Assembly (NCBI GenBank): GCA_964030475.1
Contig: CAXIPT010000019.1
Coordinates: 55,292 to 119,291 of the forward strand
Direction: 5' to 3'
DNA: 64,000 nucleotides
DNA from: Tethya wilhelma
Taxonomy: Eukaryota; Porifera; Demospongiae; Tethyida; Tethyidae
The notes beneath the pieces were generated by a model. The model had not been told where the DNA came from. It worked only from the letters and a program-made list of their open reading frames with translations, and did no database searches. Positions 14,397 through 25,784 of the stretch are shown piece by piece (positions within the stretch are counted from its first letter, which is position 1; every line of letters begins with the position of its first letter). The position numbers and the translations under genes were made by a program.

Positions 14397-14733
14397 ATAA
14401 AAACTCAGGAGTATTAAGGACTGGGTCCAGCAAAAATTATAGTAGTATTGCACACAAACATACACTTGAAAACTGACTCTGGAACAACACCATTAACTCA
14501 AGCACCAATTATATGAAAGAGTAACTCAGGCTCTAATAAGCCTGTGATGCTAATAATTACCCCCACCCACTAATTATAAAATGGGTGGGGCTACGCAAGT
14601 TCGACCACTTTAAAACATAAAAGCAAAAACCAGTAATGTTAGATCACTGCTAGCTTCAAAATTTTATGTCCCTATGCTTTTAATCACAACAAAGAACAAA
14701 CTCACCCTAGCGCTTTTCCAGACAACGTCCAAT
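14397..14733. mobile_element. Family D repeat, left half (D1), cut by the P2 transposon
   Basis: It runs from CAGGAGTATTAAGGACTGGG to GACAACGTCCAAT and matches the first half of D2 (42548), D3 (reverse, to 53140) and D4 (reverse, to 56602). Uninterrupted copies continue with ACTGGAGAAATGG. Here the P2 terminus follows directly. Confidence 0.75.
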
Positions 14734-14921
14734 CATAGATAATACATACGCCTCGTGGATATGAAACATTTCCGTAATTCAAATTTTCGCGTGTTTAATT
14801 CCTAAACTCCAAATAAACGGAAATAGATTACAGTTTTCCGTATACCGCCCTCCTCTAAAGGTCATGACCTTACACAAATCTGTATGCGAGTCTGTATGAG
14901 TTGAGAACTGACTAGTGAAAG

Positions 14922-16271
14922 ATGATGGCACACGTTGAAGAGTTAGACTACGAGCAAGGTGTAGTTAGTTCTTCCAGTAGGGAAAGTGTGTCAGGATCCA
15001 GTAGTTGTAATGATGACAGCTTTGTGGAGAAATTTGTTGACAATGAAGATGGTGATCAAGAGATGATACTGGTTCATTCAACCACGGTAGGTGAATCATA
15101 GTCGTTGAGAAAGTTTAATATGTACCATTTTTTCATCCAATCACAGACTGTTGACACAAATGACTCTGAAATACCAAATTCATGCTGTAGCCCTGCAATT
15201 GAGAGTGACCTTGGGTACCAAGGATTTTTTAAGAAATGTGTCGCAAGTTTGAAGCAAGAAAGGATAATCCAGCATTCCCCCAGAGGGAAAAGAATGCAGA
15301 GCATGCTACAGTGTTTGGAGTCAATGGACAATGATCATCTGACCCACATTTCCATATACTTGATTGACAAGACCAATCAATGTATTGCTGGATCAAGCAA
15401 GCACAAGTTGCCAACAGTTGCTCAAGGCCACATGTGGTAATCCTTTCACAAATTGAGATGTGATGCTCAAACACACACTGTGTGGAGCATATTTGTCTCA
15501 AAGGCCTTTGATGACCAGTCAGTGTGCAAGGAGTCTCAGTTTGTACTCCAATTAATAATGGACAGAACACTTAAGAAACTATTAGAAAACAAAGCATACG
15601 CAAAGAGAGCCCATGAAGAGAGTAGAAGAGTCAGACCCCTCACCAGCCTAGAGAGCAATGCAATACGCTACATGGCAGGATATGTAGCCATCACACTCTT
15701 GAAAAGGTATCGAAAGCCTGTGAAGCACCTTGAACTGAAGAAGAAGTACAAGTTCTTCGTAGATGTGCTCACACACATGAAAGCCACAGACATCCCTGGT
15801 GAAGTAGATACTGTGTATGATTATACACGTATTTGGTCCGAACAAATTGACCGGGAAGGTTTATATCAATCAATGACAAGGTATGCAATTGATAGGTCTA
15901 CATTAATGATGGGAAATGATATTAAATGTAACTCCCCTTATAGGTCTTCCTTTTGTTTGAAGCCATCGAGTTGATTGTGAGACGCTACTTCAATGTCACT
16001 ACAGTCAACACAGTAGGAGCTGATAATCTCAAAAAAGAAAGCATTAGATGATGTCCTTCCATCTGACACTGTATTAGAGAGATGGGAATGTGTGTCAGGA
16101 AATATTCCTCAAGGGTTTGAGAAGTACAGTGTATTACTACTCCAGTCTGTAGCCGAGCTGTGGATGAACACTCGTGGCCACTCATTTGCTCAAGGTTGGA
16201 CAATGAATTTTGAACCCCATTACAAGAAGGGGACAAGGAAGACTTTGAAACCATTAAGAGAAAACTCCTGA
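14922..16271 (+). pseudogene. Second gene of the P2 transposon, decayed
   Basis: Exon one 14922-15086 (acidic, Ser-rich; donor GTAGGT), exon two from 15147, and exon three from 15944 after a short intron (15881-15943). The frame is interrupted by an in-frame TAA at 15438-15440 (TGG TAA TCC) and a frameshift near 16030, and stops at 16269-16271. Recognisable pieces are NAIRYMAGYVAITLLKRYRK, FEAIELIVRRYFNV and a tail with VAELWMNTRGHSFAQGWTM. An xxYxAGYVxxxL motif is found near the C-terminus of several transposase-like proteins. I cannot assign a function. It converges with the transposase gene and lies inside the same inverted ends, so it may be an accessory gene of the transposon. Confidence 0.55.
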
Positions 16272-16865
16272 AACTTGTAACTACTATTGTTGTCATTAGA
16301 ATTGTTAATAGAAATGCACATAATATTGTTTTGCTATGCAACATCACTTAATTCTAGGTCTCTTTCGGAGAGGCTTAGAAACAGTTTCCAAGTTCACTTG
16401 TTCTGTACTTGCACCAACATTCATTGTTTTTAAATCTTTGTAAATTGATCTTTGCTGGAGGAGGGTGTCAGCATTAAATGGGACTTGGTAGGCTGTTGGA
16501 TTGTCACAGCTGCCACCACGATGTCTCTGTCTTGAGAAGTAGCATTCCAGGGGGTCCTGGGAAAATACTTCGCTCAATAGGTAGCTAACACCAGCTGTTT
16601 TAAGTAGCTCTGGCCCAAGTTCTGTAAATGACATCACTGTATGCATAGGGTACAACAGCATTGTAAATTCAAAACCTTCTAAGTTGTGCATGCATGATCT
16701 AGACAACTACCTGTGATTCTTATCCCAAGGCGTGTTTCACGGCTCAAGCACAACTTCTCTTGGCCTTTCTTGTTCAGCTCTGTCTCATTGGCAATCTCTG
16801 TCTCCCAGTCATCCAAATACTTCAGTAGATCTTTCCTCAACCACTGTTATAGTATGATCATAAAT

Positions 16866-19271
16866 CAGGGTTCTCACCAGAAAAAAAATTAAGGAGGGTG
16901 GGAAGTTTGAAAAATGCACACATACGGTGACACTTGCAGTAGTCTTGGCCCGCTCTTGTTTTACAGTGTTATAATGTTTATAAAGTTTCAATATCAATAA
17001 ATGTGACATTTATTTTACATGAATGTACAGTAACAATATCTTTCACATAATTATTATTAAACTTTAAGACGTCTATTTCTAACTAAAGACCACTGTGTTG
17101 CTGCATTGTTAAAATCAAAATCATCAATGTCTGGACCTTCAACAGATATTCTCATAAGAAAATCCAATGTCTGCACTTTCAACCTGTTTCTCAAAACTGT
17201 TTTAATTCTTTTTACTGCTGAAAAACCCCTTTCACATTCCGCTGTCGACACAGGAATAGTAAGAGCAATAGTTGCTAGTTGCTTGGCTTGTGGTAGCATC
17301 AGTGCAAGAGAAGTATCCTTAATGACCATTTCCAAAACTTCTCTTGTACAGAGGCTCTTGAATGCACATGTGAGCAGTTGCTTTAAGTAAATCCACTCTT
17401 GTTGGAGTCTAGAAGCATCCAGTTTAAGAAAATTTCCAAAATGTTCCACAAGAACCTGTAGCTGCTCCTCTCCATAGCTAAGATAGTTGTCACTACTTGA
17501 TTCTGGTATTCGTTTAGGGTTAAAGAGACTAAAGGCTGAGATAATTGTCATATCTGGAAAACGATTGTTAATGTTTTCCACTAATTTGTCAATGTATGCT
17601 ACTTTGACATTTCTTCTGAATTGCTCTGGATCACTGTCTTTAACAGAAATTCGAAAGTCAGCTAGGTCTTCTTTTAACACTGTATCAAGCTTCCGCATGT
17701 ACACCCCATCATTAGATTTCAGAGCTTGTAGCACTTCAATAGTGTTAGTGACATGCACTTGAATAGCACTGAAGTCAACATCACGTTCTTGAAAAACAAG
17801 GCTCAATCGACTGAGGTGAGGTAGAATATCACTCATAAGATATACTGACGCTACAAAATAAAAGCTTCTAACAACATGAACAAGTCCAAGGGCAATTGCA
17901 TCCCCTTTTTCTTCAGCTTCCCTCTCCAAATCTGTTATCAGTGATGGTAAAATTCTACGGATAGTTGTAACTGCTTGATCATGCGAGAGCCAACGAGTAT
18001 CACCTGCTACTTTCGTCTTCAGAATTGGATCATCAAGTAGCTCCTGTACTGCTTGAAGGGAGGCAGAACGAACGGCACTGTTGTGATAGTAGTAGAATAG
18101 CTGTGACAAGTAATTCTTAAATTTTTTGAGATATGGAATAGCATCAGAAGCTTGCCCAGCGGCTAGAGCCAACCTATGTGCTATACAGTGGACAGAGATC
18201 AACACACTGTTGTGAGACTTCAGTCTGGTGGCTACTCCATTCCTACATCCTACCATGACTGCAGCACCATCGCTTCCAAAACCAATTACTTTTGACAGAT
18301 TAATGTTAGCCGTTTGACATATAGACAACAATGTACTTTCAATTGTATCTGCAGTACCATCTTGTAGATTCTGAATTTTTAAGTAGCGCACTTTCAATTC
18401 TCCATCTACCACATATCGAACATATACAATCAGTTGTTTAGTAATGCTTACATCAGTAGTTTCATCACACATAAGACTAACATAGTCACTTCGCTGTATT
18501 TCATCGCCAGTAGCTTGCTCTATGCACTGAGACAAAACCTTTACAAATTCAAACATTGATTCTTGAGAAGTGTACTTAGCGTTGTCCCCCTGATTAAGTT
18601 CTTTCATGTAAGTACTACCAAGAGAAATACCTAACTGTATCAGTGATTCAAAACTTGTAGTATGAGCAATTTCACGCTTGGCAAGCCAGTACATACATTT
18701 CAACGCACCAATCAAAGCTTTTCTCTGAACAGTTCGGATTGTTTCAAATGATTGGGCAATCCCTCCACGAAGTCTTGCTTGAACAGCTTCTTGTTCAGCT
18801 TTAACAGCTTGATCATGAGCCTTGCTTCGTGAATGATCCAATATAGAGTCTCTTCGAAGTGAGACACAAGGGACAGTTATCCAGGTTCCATTTCTATTAC
18901 AAATTTCTCTTGCCCATTTTTGGCAGAGCGAACAGAACATCCCACGATCAGCAACATAAACAACAAAAGGAAAGTCCTTGGACCATTTTGCATCAAACCC
19001 AGACAGCCTATGCTTTTTGTTACTAGAATTAGCAGTTAAACTACCACAATGAACTCTTTTAGCCATATTCAGTAGTACAAAAAACTTCTATTGGCCCAAG
19101 TTGGCCAGCTGGCAAAAACACTGCCACGTGGTTGATAATTAGATTACTCTACTGAGCATGTGCCAAATTTTTCCATTTAAAGCACATGCTTGCATAAAAA
19201 TCATACTAGCTAACTGCTAAGTTTATAAGCAGGGCGGTCCACCCTGCTTAAACCTTCTGGCGAGTTCCCTG
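16866..19271. mobile_element. Intact hAT transposon nested in a P2 intron
   Basis: The ends are inverted: CAGGGTTCTCACCAGAA (left) and the reverse complement of CAGGGAACTCGCCAGAA (right). ATAAAT flanks both sides (16860-16865 and 19272-19277), probably part of the target duplication, which is usually 8 bp in hAT. It encodes one uninterrupted transposase. The left end lies 17 bases from the acceptor of the P2 exon at 16843, so splicing of that intron was probably disturbed. Confidence 0.8.
17057..19066 (-). CDS. hAT-family transposase, full length (669 aa)
   Basis: A single uninterrupted frame from ATG 19066 to TAA 17057. The N-terminus is a TTF/BED-like zinc-binding region (CSLCQKW...C...H-x4-H near residues 45-83) for DNA binding. 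The RNase H-like core shows LMCDETTDVS (first Asp, about residue 200) and IGFGSDGAAVMVG (second Asp, about 265), followed by VHCIAHRLALA. The C-terminal dimerisation segment is VSTAECERGFSAVKRIKTVL (about 610-630) with the conserved Glu. It is most like ZNF862/C17orf113-type hAT proteins. Length, catalytic residues and end repeats are all preserved, so it was recently active or still is. No introns. Confidence 0.85.
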   Translation of the reverse strand: MAKRVHCGSLTANSSNKKHRLSGFDAKWSKDFPFVVYVADRGMFCSLCQKWAREICNRNGTWITVPCVSLRRDSILDHSRSKAHDQAVKAEQEAVQARLRGGIAQSFETIRTVQRKALIGALKCMYWLAKREIAHTTSFESLIQLGISLGSTYMKELNQGDNAKYTSQESMFEFVKVLSQCIEQATGDEIQRSDYVSLMCDETTDVSITKQLIVYVRYVVDGELKVRYLKIQNLQDGTADTIESTLLSICQTANINLSKVIGFGSDGAAVMVGCRNGVATRLKSHNSVLISVHCIAHRLALAAGQASDAIPYLKKFKNYLSQLFYYYHNSAVRSASLQAVQELLDDPILKTKVAGDTRWLSHDQAVTTIRRILPSLITDLEREAEEKGDAIALGLVHVVRSFYFVASVYLMSDILPHLSRLSLVFQERDVDFSAIQVHVTNTIEVLQALKSNDGVYMRKLDTVLKEDLADFRISVKDSDPEQFRRNVKVAYIDKLVENINNRFPDMTIISAFSLFNPKRIPESSSDNYLSYGEEQLQVLVEHFGNFLKLDASRLQQEWIYLKQLLTCAFKSLCTREVLEMVIKDTSLALMLPQAKQLATIALTIPVSTAECERGFSAVKRIKTVLRNRLKVQTLDFLMRISVEGPDIDDFDFNNAATQWSLVRNRRLKV

Positions 19272-20091
19272 ATAAATGTATAAATATTATGACGTTATAA
19301 TTTATAATCTATTATACCTCAAAACGTTTATCTTTCTCTGTCCTGTAAGGAGCTACGCTCTCTTTTCTCTGAAATATGTAGGCCTTGGGTGATTTCACAT
19401 TGAGGTAGTCAAAGAAACGATCCACCATTCTAATGAAAAGACGAGTTTGCTCTGTCTCCTTGTCATCCAAAAATTCCAGTGCACTGGCTACACTTTCACT
19501 CATCACCTGTATTTAAAAAATTACAGTGATAATCATTTTTAATTGATACTTACTTGGGCGGCCAAGTAGACTCTCATTCGAGTATATGAAGTCAACCACA
19601 CGTGGTCTCTCGTCAACTTGTGACACATGAGGACACCTGGTGTTGTTTCATTTGTCTCACTCTTGAAGAGACGTTCAATCCACTCCCAACTTATGTCCTG
19701 GCCTCCTTTCTGTATAATTATGACATTCATGGTGGATATTCTAATAATAAATTATAAATCTGTATACCTTCAGGGTACGACTACGGGAGTGAGCATGTGA
19801 ATTGCTGAAACAATTCGTTGCAGTTTTCAGCAAATGTGGTGCATCACAGAAAAAACGCATCTGAGATCCTCTTCGAAAAGGATTTGCTGTTTTGTAAGGT
19901 ACAGAGCCCTTCTCATCTGTCAGCTGTGAAAGACGGTAAAACCGTCTATTGGGTTTTGCACCGTCACTGGTAAGGGAGACGACAGGAATATCAAAAAGCT
20001 CAAGAGCCTCTGTCACTTCCCAAACAATTGGGAAGATCTTTTCTCCTATACAATGAGACAGATAATCATTACATTTACTTTTACTATTAAA

Positions 20092-20094
<3 letters not shown>

Positions 20095-20164
<70 letters not shown>
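20095..20164. repeat. (CA)n(GA)n microsatellite in a P2 intron
   Basis: CA tract 20095-20140 followed by GA tract 20141-20164, between transposase exons. Confidence 0.95.
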
Positions 20165-21675
20165 ATCTCTTACCTTTCAGATTGAGACTGAAGTAGTGTG
20201 CAACAGGAACACTCAATGATGGCTTCCAGACAGCCCTTGCCATAAGGACAAAAACTTGAGAAGCGAGCTTCTTCTCAGGCTCCAGTTTCCACATACCACT
20301 CTTTCAATGTCTTCATCGACGCTGCCAAGATCAACGAATCCAACCAGACTTCCAGAGAGTTTGCTGAAGACCAGCCCACTCTTAATCTTCATCTCATCCA
20401 TACTAAAAGCACATTGATGTTGGTGAGCTGGAAGAGATTCTGTGACCAAGGTGTGGAATTCTTGGACATACTCAAACTGGACACCACTTCGAGATGAATC
20501 TTTGGACCAGTGAGTGTAATCGTGAAGTGTTCTCTCAGAGGGCAGATGGATTAGACCACTCTCACGAACGGCTCGGTAGGCAGAAGTAGACATATACTTC
20601 AGATTCAAGGCAAATCGGAGTACTAGTGGATGCCACCTCATAGAGCGTTTGTTCCTCAACTGATTGAACTCCTTCTGTTGATTCCAAAAAATTCTCTGAG
20701 CTGAGTTTTCTGGAAACTCCTTTTCAACGATTGGTGAGACTTCAGCAAAGACTCAGACTCATCAGAGGGCTGGCTTTTCTGTTCAATTAGTTGCTTGACC
20801 TTCACTTCTAGCCGCTTTCTTTGGCACTTCGACACCTTCAATTGTTCGTGAAGGTTTTTCATCCGCTCTGATTTTTCGGATGAGGTCAGATGGATGTAAT
20901 TAGTATGGCTGCTTGCTGCGGTCCTGCTTGAGGGATCACTACGAGAGGTTCTGGAGACTGCCGAGCGGAGTGTAGGTCGGAACGACTGGCAAGACTGACA
21001 ACGGACAGGATAGCGGCTGACTTTTTGACAAATAATGTCCCACAATCAACTCTCCTCACTGAACTTGAGTGACTATCCCCATTCCTATCAACCACTGGTG
21101 TTTCGTCAATATATGCAGTGATAGTGTCTCTGTCTTCATAGTACCACCTCTCCTTTCACAGAGGGTGACAAAGCGCTCATCTGGATTGCCTGGACAGAGT
21201 GCTGCACGGTGGATAGAGTAGAGGAGATCCTTCACTTGGTCAGGAGACGATATGACTGTAGGGAAGGCTGAATACAACTTGTAGGCACTTCTTTTCCATA
21301 TGCATGGACACTCCAGGTCAAGTCAGAGCGAAGTAGAATTGATAATACTGACTCACGAAATCCACCTACACCAATCTCCATCTTGTTCCATTGAAGCCCA
21401 TTGTCATCACTATCACTAAACAGTACCCACTGATCAGGAACAGTGATGCTAGCCATGTCTTCTTTGAGATCACCCAATGTCAAGTGTACAGTAGGTGCAG
21501 CGGGTGGTGTCGTTTCCTTGTGAATGTTCATTTCAATATTCTCCTTGTTTGTTTCCTGATGTTTCTCTTCTCTTCATTTTTGTTGCTGTTTTCATTCATC
21601 GTTTTTGTATCTAAAGAAGCGTTTCCTTGCTCCTTTTTTCCTTCGCTTATGATGACCTCTTCCACTGTTTTCCAT

Positions 21676-22354
21676 CTAAATGGGCACACCAATTTGAATA
21701 ATTACAGTTTGTAGATCTTAGTAACATAATGGTACTCTTGGATGATTCTACATAAATCTAATACCGTATGTGCCAAGGTAGGTGACACTTCACTCCCCTC
21801 CTAAACCTAAATCAAAGCTAACATCACTTCAAAGACATTGTCTACAAAATATTTATCAATAGCCCAATGCTATTATCCACAGGAAAATCACATACATGTA
21901 CTCATTTCAAGACTAATCTCACACTAACTAAAGGCCTAGCTCCGTGTGAAAACAAGCCTAGTTTAGTCTTTGCAAAGACAGATTCTCGCTCTATTTTTAT
22001 CTTACACAAAGTCTTACAACACCATACTACTAAAACCCGTCCAGTTTAATGACCTAGGCCCAATGATTACTCAATAAAACTCACACAAGTACAAGTGGAA
22101 CTACAGATACCCCCGCAGAAGTGCAAACGAACTACTGATTATTGTAAACCAGATATAACAGAAATGCCATTGAGTACTACTATTTACAAAAGAAACTTAT
22201 CAATACACTGTTAACTGCCGTACCTTTTCGATTTGGGCCAAACAAAAGTAACTCTTGACTCTCGGAATCTTACTTGCAGCTGCCACCTTCGCGCTAAAGC
22301 TCCGAGTTGAGTACGGAATCTAAAATTTCCGTAATTTATCCGTAAAATGCGCCC
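21676..22354. other. Upstream region of the P2 transposase
   Basis: No ORF of interest. It lies between the transposase start and the right inverted end and presumably holds the element's promoter and terminal binding sites. No clear TATA box was assigned. Confidence 0.4.
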
Positions 22355-22391
22355 GTTTCATATCCACGAGGCGTATGTATTATCTATGATT

Positions 22392-22835
22392 TGATTTTCA
22401 AGTAGCTAATGAATTATTCATGAGTATAGAAATTAATGGCTGCCATACGGAGAAGGCGCTTTTCGTTTTGTATCTAGCGACTTAGCTAGAGAGACGAATA
22501 ACCGATGCCAAAAGCGGTTGAAGACAAAGAAACCAAGTTTATTCGTTCAAGAATAAGCTCCTGAAAGTAAGTGTTCTCAGAGAAAAATGAGCGCAAGATA
22601 GAAGAATAAGAAGAAGATGGAGAAAATTGGAGGTTTGGCATATTTTTGTTTGGTACTTTAGCGATGGTTTTAGGCCATGTTTTTAGAAAGAGAAAGAGCT
22701 AAATAGTAGCTTAAGAAGCCTTTTTGTGCCAAGCGCTCAGTTTTTGCAGAGTTATTTGCGTGAATATTTGTATTGCGCTAATGGGGCATTCGTGCCATTC
22801 CTATGTACCCAGTACTACCGTACTGGGAATTACAT
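22392..22835 (+). repeat. Family C repeat (copy C1) with terminal stem-loop
   Basis: It matches C2 at 42068-42525 from TGATTTTCAAGTAGCTAATG onward through AATGGCTGCCATACGGAGAA and GGAGGTTTGGCAT. It ends in CATTCCTATGTACCCAGTAC followed by TACCGTACTGGGAAT, a stem CCCAGTAC/GTACTGGG with loop TACC. Confidence 0.7.
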
Positions 22836-24348
22836 TTCTAATGTTTTTTATACTTGTACACTGTTACTGAAAACACAATTATTCTAGAACCATTTACGAC
22901 AATAGTTGAGAGAAAATGAAGTAGTCATGTGCCCGAAATTGAGACATGCCTTGTAAATGTTCCAATACTTTTAAGCACTGCCATTCCTATTTTTTGAAAT
23001 TTTGCTACTTGTTCCCAGTACGGTAATACTGGGTCCATAGGAATGGCACGGATGGCCCATTAGCGCATACAAATACAAGTACGAAAAACATTAGAAATGT
23101 AATGCAAACATAGAAATGGCCAAATTATAAAAAAATTGAGCAAACAAGATAGGAATTGTTGTCAGATTGAGCGAGGAGTTCATTTCAGTGTGTCACCTAT
23201 GTTCATATACCTATTGAGCTCAATGACATTGTAGACACAGGAAACCACTCCTATCTTGTTTAATCACTTTTTTACGATTTGGCCACACCAATGTTTGCAT
23301 TACAATTCTAATATTTTTTTTACTTGTTTGTTCTAATTTTTTGAATAAATGTTATGATATCACTGGAATACGGGTAATTCCATGCCAAATCAACACGAAA
23401 AAATGAGCACCCTCACAGAATTCAACAAAACTTGAGGTATACATACCTTACCACAAGTTATTAAACCACACCTAATTTGGGTATCATATGTTGTATGGTT
23501 TCTCACTTATAAGCCTCTGAAATTGACCATTTTTCAATGACGTTGACCCATTTATTAGCAAATAACTAATGCTCTGATGGTTTTCAGCTATCGAGGCTGG
23601 TACCATTGTACTCGGCATGAAATTTCGCTTCAGATGATACATTTGAAGTGGACGGTCACTCGTTAGCAGGTCAAAGGTCATTTTTTGAAGACGTAATTTA
23701 GCATCACTCAAAAACGGCCGCTTTTTTTCCGGTAATTTCACATTTATGTGATCTGTAAAAATTGTTCTTTATGTTGTACAAGTTTCGTGATGGGATCTAA
23801 ATGGGATCAGAAGATACAGACCTATACATGCACCTCGCTACATCATTTGCAAATGAAAAATACTAATAAATAGAAATACTGCACTCAGGTGTATGTATAG
23901 GCTTGTATCTTCTGATCTCATTTAGATCCCATCATAACTGGCACTTTGCCTACAAAAGCCGAAAACAAAAACATACACAATTATATTGTTACATAACACA
24001 AATGAGACGGATCCAGGATTTCAAGATTACTTGGGTGTAAAAGCGTGCTGAAAATTTTTCGGGCCACACCCACTAATAAATGTAGCTCCACCCCAAAATG
24101 TTGCCAGTCATGCCAATTAGTTCAAAGAACACCGTTAGCAGTGATTTCTCAGCAAGGTAAGTATCCATGTAGCCATCCAGTCTTTGAGGCTGGCGCTAAA
24201 ACGCTAGATTTTTTTCTGTCTATAAACTAAGCAGTAGCCGAGCATGAGTACCAAACAAAAATATGCCAAACCTCCAATTTTCTCCATCTTCTTCTTATTC
24301 TTCTATCTTGCGCTCATTTTTCTCTGAGAACACTTACTATGGGCTGGT
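22567..24348. repeat. Composite inverted-repeat region containing several hairpins
   Basis: The 92-base block 22567-22658 (GTAAGTGTTCTCAGAGAAAA ...) returns in reverse complement at 24248-24342. Inside are smaller inverted pairs: about 22762-22835 against 22996-23090 (CCCAGTACTACCGTACTGGG type), about 23090-23160 against 23250-23340, and 23791-23833 against 23888-23935 (GATGGGATCTAAATGGGATC). No credible gene is present. Confidence 0.6.
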
Positions 24349-24355
24349 CACTGTG

Positions 24356-24765
24356 ACAGAGTCTAGTCATAGCTAGAGCAAGAATTGGTTGAATAGGGTA
24401 CAATTTTATACATTTTTTCCAAATTCGTTAGCTAATGTAAACGGAAAAATATTATCTAAAATAATCAAACACACTCACAGGGTGATTAGAATGCTTCCTA
24501 CAGCTCAGAGAAAACAAACTAACTAACCAAACACACTCACAGGATGATCAGAGTGATTTTCATAGCTAGGAGCTGGTCACTGTAACAGTCTATAGAATAC
24601 TATAGGGTACAATTTTATACATTTTTTCCAAATTCGTTAACCAAACCACACTCACAGGGTGATCATAATGTTTCCTATAGCTCAGAGAGAGGCTGGTCAC
24701 TACGTCTGGTCATAGGTAGTTAGAGCAAAAGTAGGGTACATTCCAGTAGCACATTTTCTTTAATG
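24356..24765. repeat. Diverged tandem repeat (about three units)
   Basis: The blocks GGCTGGTCACTGTGACAGAG, GGGTACAATTTTATACATTT, TTTTCCAAATTCGTTA and ACACACTCACAGGGTGATCA recur in order two to three times. Confidence 0.6.
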
Positions 24766-25132
24766 TGCATTTAATGCTTGAAAGGAAACTTGTAAGGCTA
24801 TGAATGGTCAAAGTGAAGTTGTTTATAATGGGGCAATTCATGAAAATGAAGTTGAACCTCGGCAGTGCTGGAAGTTGGCAGTTGCTATTACAAAGTTGAG
24901 GGATGACTGCACTATATTCAGCTTCAAAGAATCGTGGTTATGCATTGCTACACAGGCCAAAGTTATACCATGGTAAGTTAAGGCCAAGAGAGATAGAAGC
25001 TACTCATCCGTCACCAGGAGGCGCCAAGAGTTCTTGTTCAATTCAGCGTCCCTGCCCTGCCCTGCCCCCTTGCTATGCGGCCGATGCGGCCGGATTTTTC
25101 CTTTTTCCGATTGCGTTCATGGTTTTCCTTTT

Positions 25133-25784
25133 TTGGACGTTTAACCAGAGGTTAAACAACGTTAACCTATAACGGATGCGCTTGCCCAGCTATTACCAGT
25201 CATGGTCGGTGGGGTGGGATGGGGTATGCCGTAGGCGGAGGCATTATGCCATGTGGTTGAGATTGCCACGTGAGCATTACGCAATGCCACGAGGTCAGTT
25301 GCCTTGCTAGTTGGTTTTTGCTCACAGTGATATCTGTATGCAGCATCTTCAGTTTATTCAGCCTTCTGCTTTAAAACGGCACTAAAAGGGGCAGTCGAAG
25401 GCCTAAGGATAACACTGATGGCATCCGTGTAATGGTGTCAGAACACTGAAGCCTCACGGGAGCTCATGGAGCTCCATGACAATTCACCACCACCGACCAG
25501 AACTTGAGATGGTTTAGTGCTTAGCGTCAAGCCATGACTGATTCATCCCGTATGGCCCGACATTGCCAACTCTCCAAGAGGGAATTGCCAAGCCAGTAGC
25601 CAAAACCTAGCGTTGCAAGGTGAGCGGAAGTCGCAAGGTGAGCGGAAGTTGCCAAAAATAGTTAATTAATGTCGAATTAGTAATTATAAGTTGGACCTCT
25701 TAGTTACATCTTGGGGTGTGGCTTTGGTGAAATTGAGTCACCGCCGCCGTATACAGACTAGCAGTGGTTGTCTATCAGAGTAGT
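25133..25784 (-). repeat. Dispersed repeat F1, near-identical inverse of 51851-52497
   Basis: About 650 bases from TGGACGTTTAACCAGAGGTT to GCAGTGGTTGTCTATCA recur in the opposite orientation at 51851-52497 with few differences. On the minus strand it would start TGATAGACAACC and end ACGTCCA, and it contains AATAAA, so a solo LTR is possible. A nonautonomous DNA element is the alternative. No target duplication was found. There is no ORF. Confidence 0.6.

Larger units (their letters stand above)
16344..21675 (-). pseudogene. P-element-like transposase (P2), decayed, with several introns
   Basis: Reading from 21675: a basic N-terminus (MENSGRGHHKRRKKGARKR), the CPGNPDERF module, a coiled-coil segment, then RWHPLVLRFALNL...LPSERTLHDY. 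The catalytic core follows with FSMDEMKI (first Asp), LTSDGA (second Asp) and CDAPHLLKTATN. Next come an ISWEWIERLF...KLTRDHVWL...MRVYLAAQ exon (19718-19556), an exon at 19506-19318, one at 16843-16711, and a C-terminal exon with FSQDPLECYFSRQRHRGG ending at TGA 16344-16346. This order matches P/THAP9-type transposases, which cut and paste DNA. At least five frame breaks lie between 21610 and 20290. No N-terminal THAP finger is visible. The gene is inactive. Confidence 0.75.
14734..22388. mobile_element. P-element-like transposon P2 with 34-bp perfect inverted ends
   Basis: The first 34 bases (14734-14767, starting CATAGATAATACATACGCCT) are exactly repeated in reverse complement at 22355-22388. 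The CAT-start resembles the termini of Drosophila P elements. TTTCCGTAATT motifs occur inside both ends (about 14769 and 22327), possible subterminal binding sites. The element contains a plus-strand gene (14922-16271) and a minus-strand transposase gene (21675-16344), which converge with about 70 bases between them. An intact hAT element (16866-19271) is nested in an intron. The flanks differ (CGTCCAAT left, ATTTGATT right), so no 8-bp target duplication is present. Both genes are decayed. Confidence 0.8.

Noticed and set aside
24000..24060. hAT-type end (CGGATCCAGGATTTCAAG)
   Set aside because: Only one side was seen, with no partner end or target duplication.
25133..25330. tRNA or SINE head
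   Set aside because: A GTTTAACC-AGA-GGTTAAAC stem-loop is present, but no cloverleaf or A/B box arrangement could be found.
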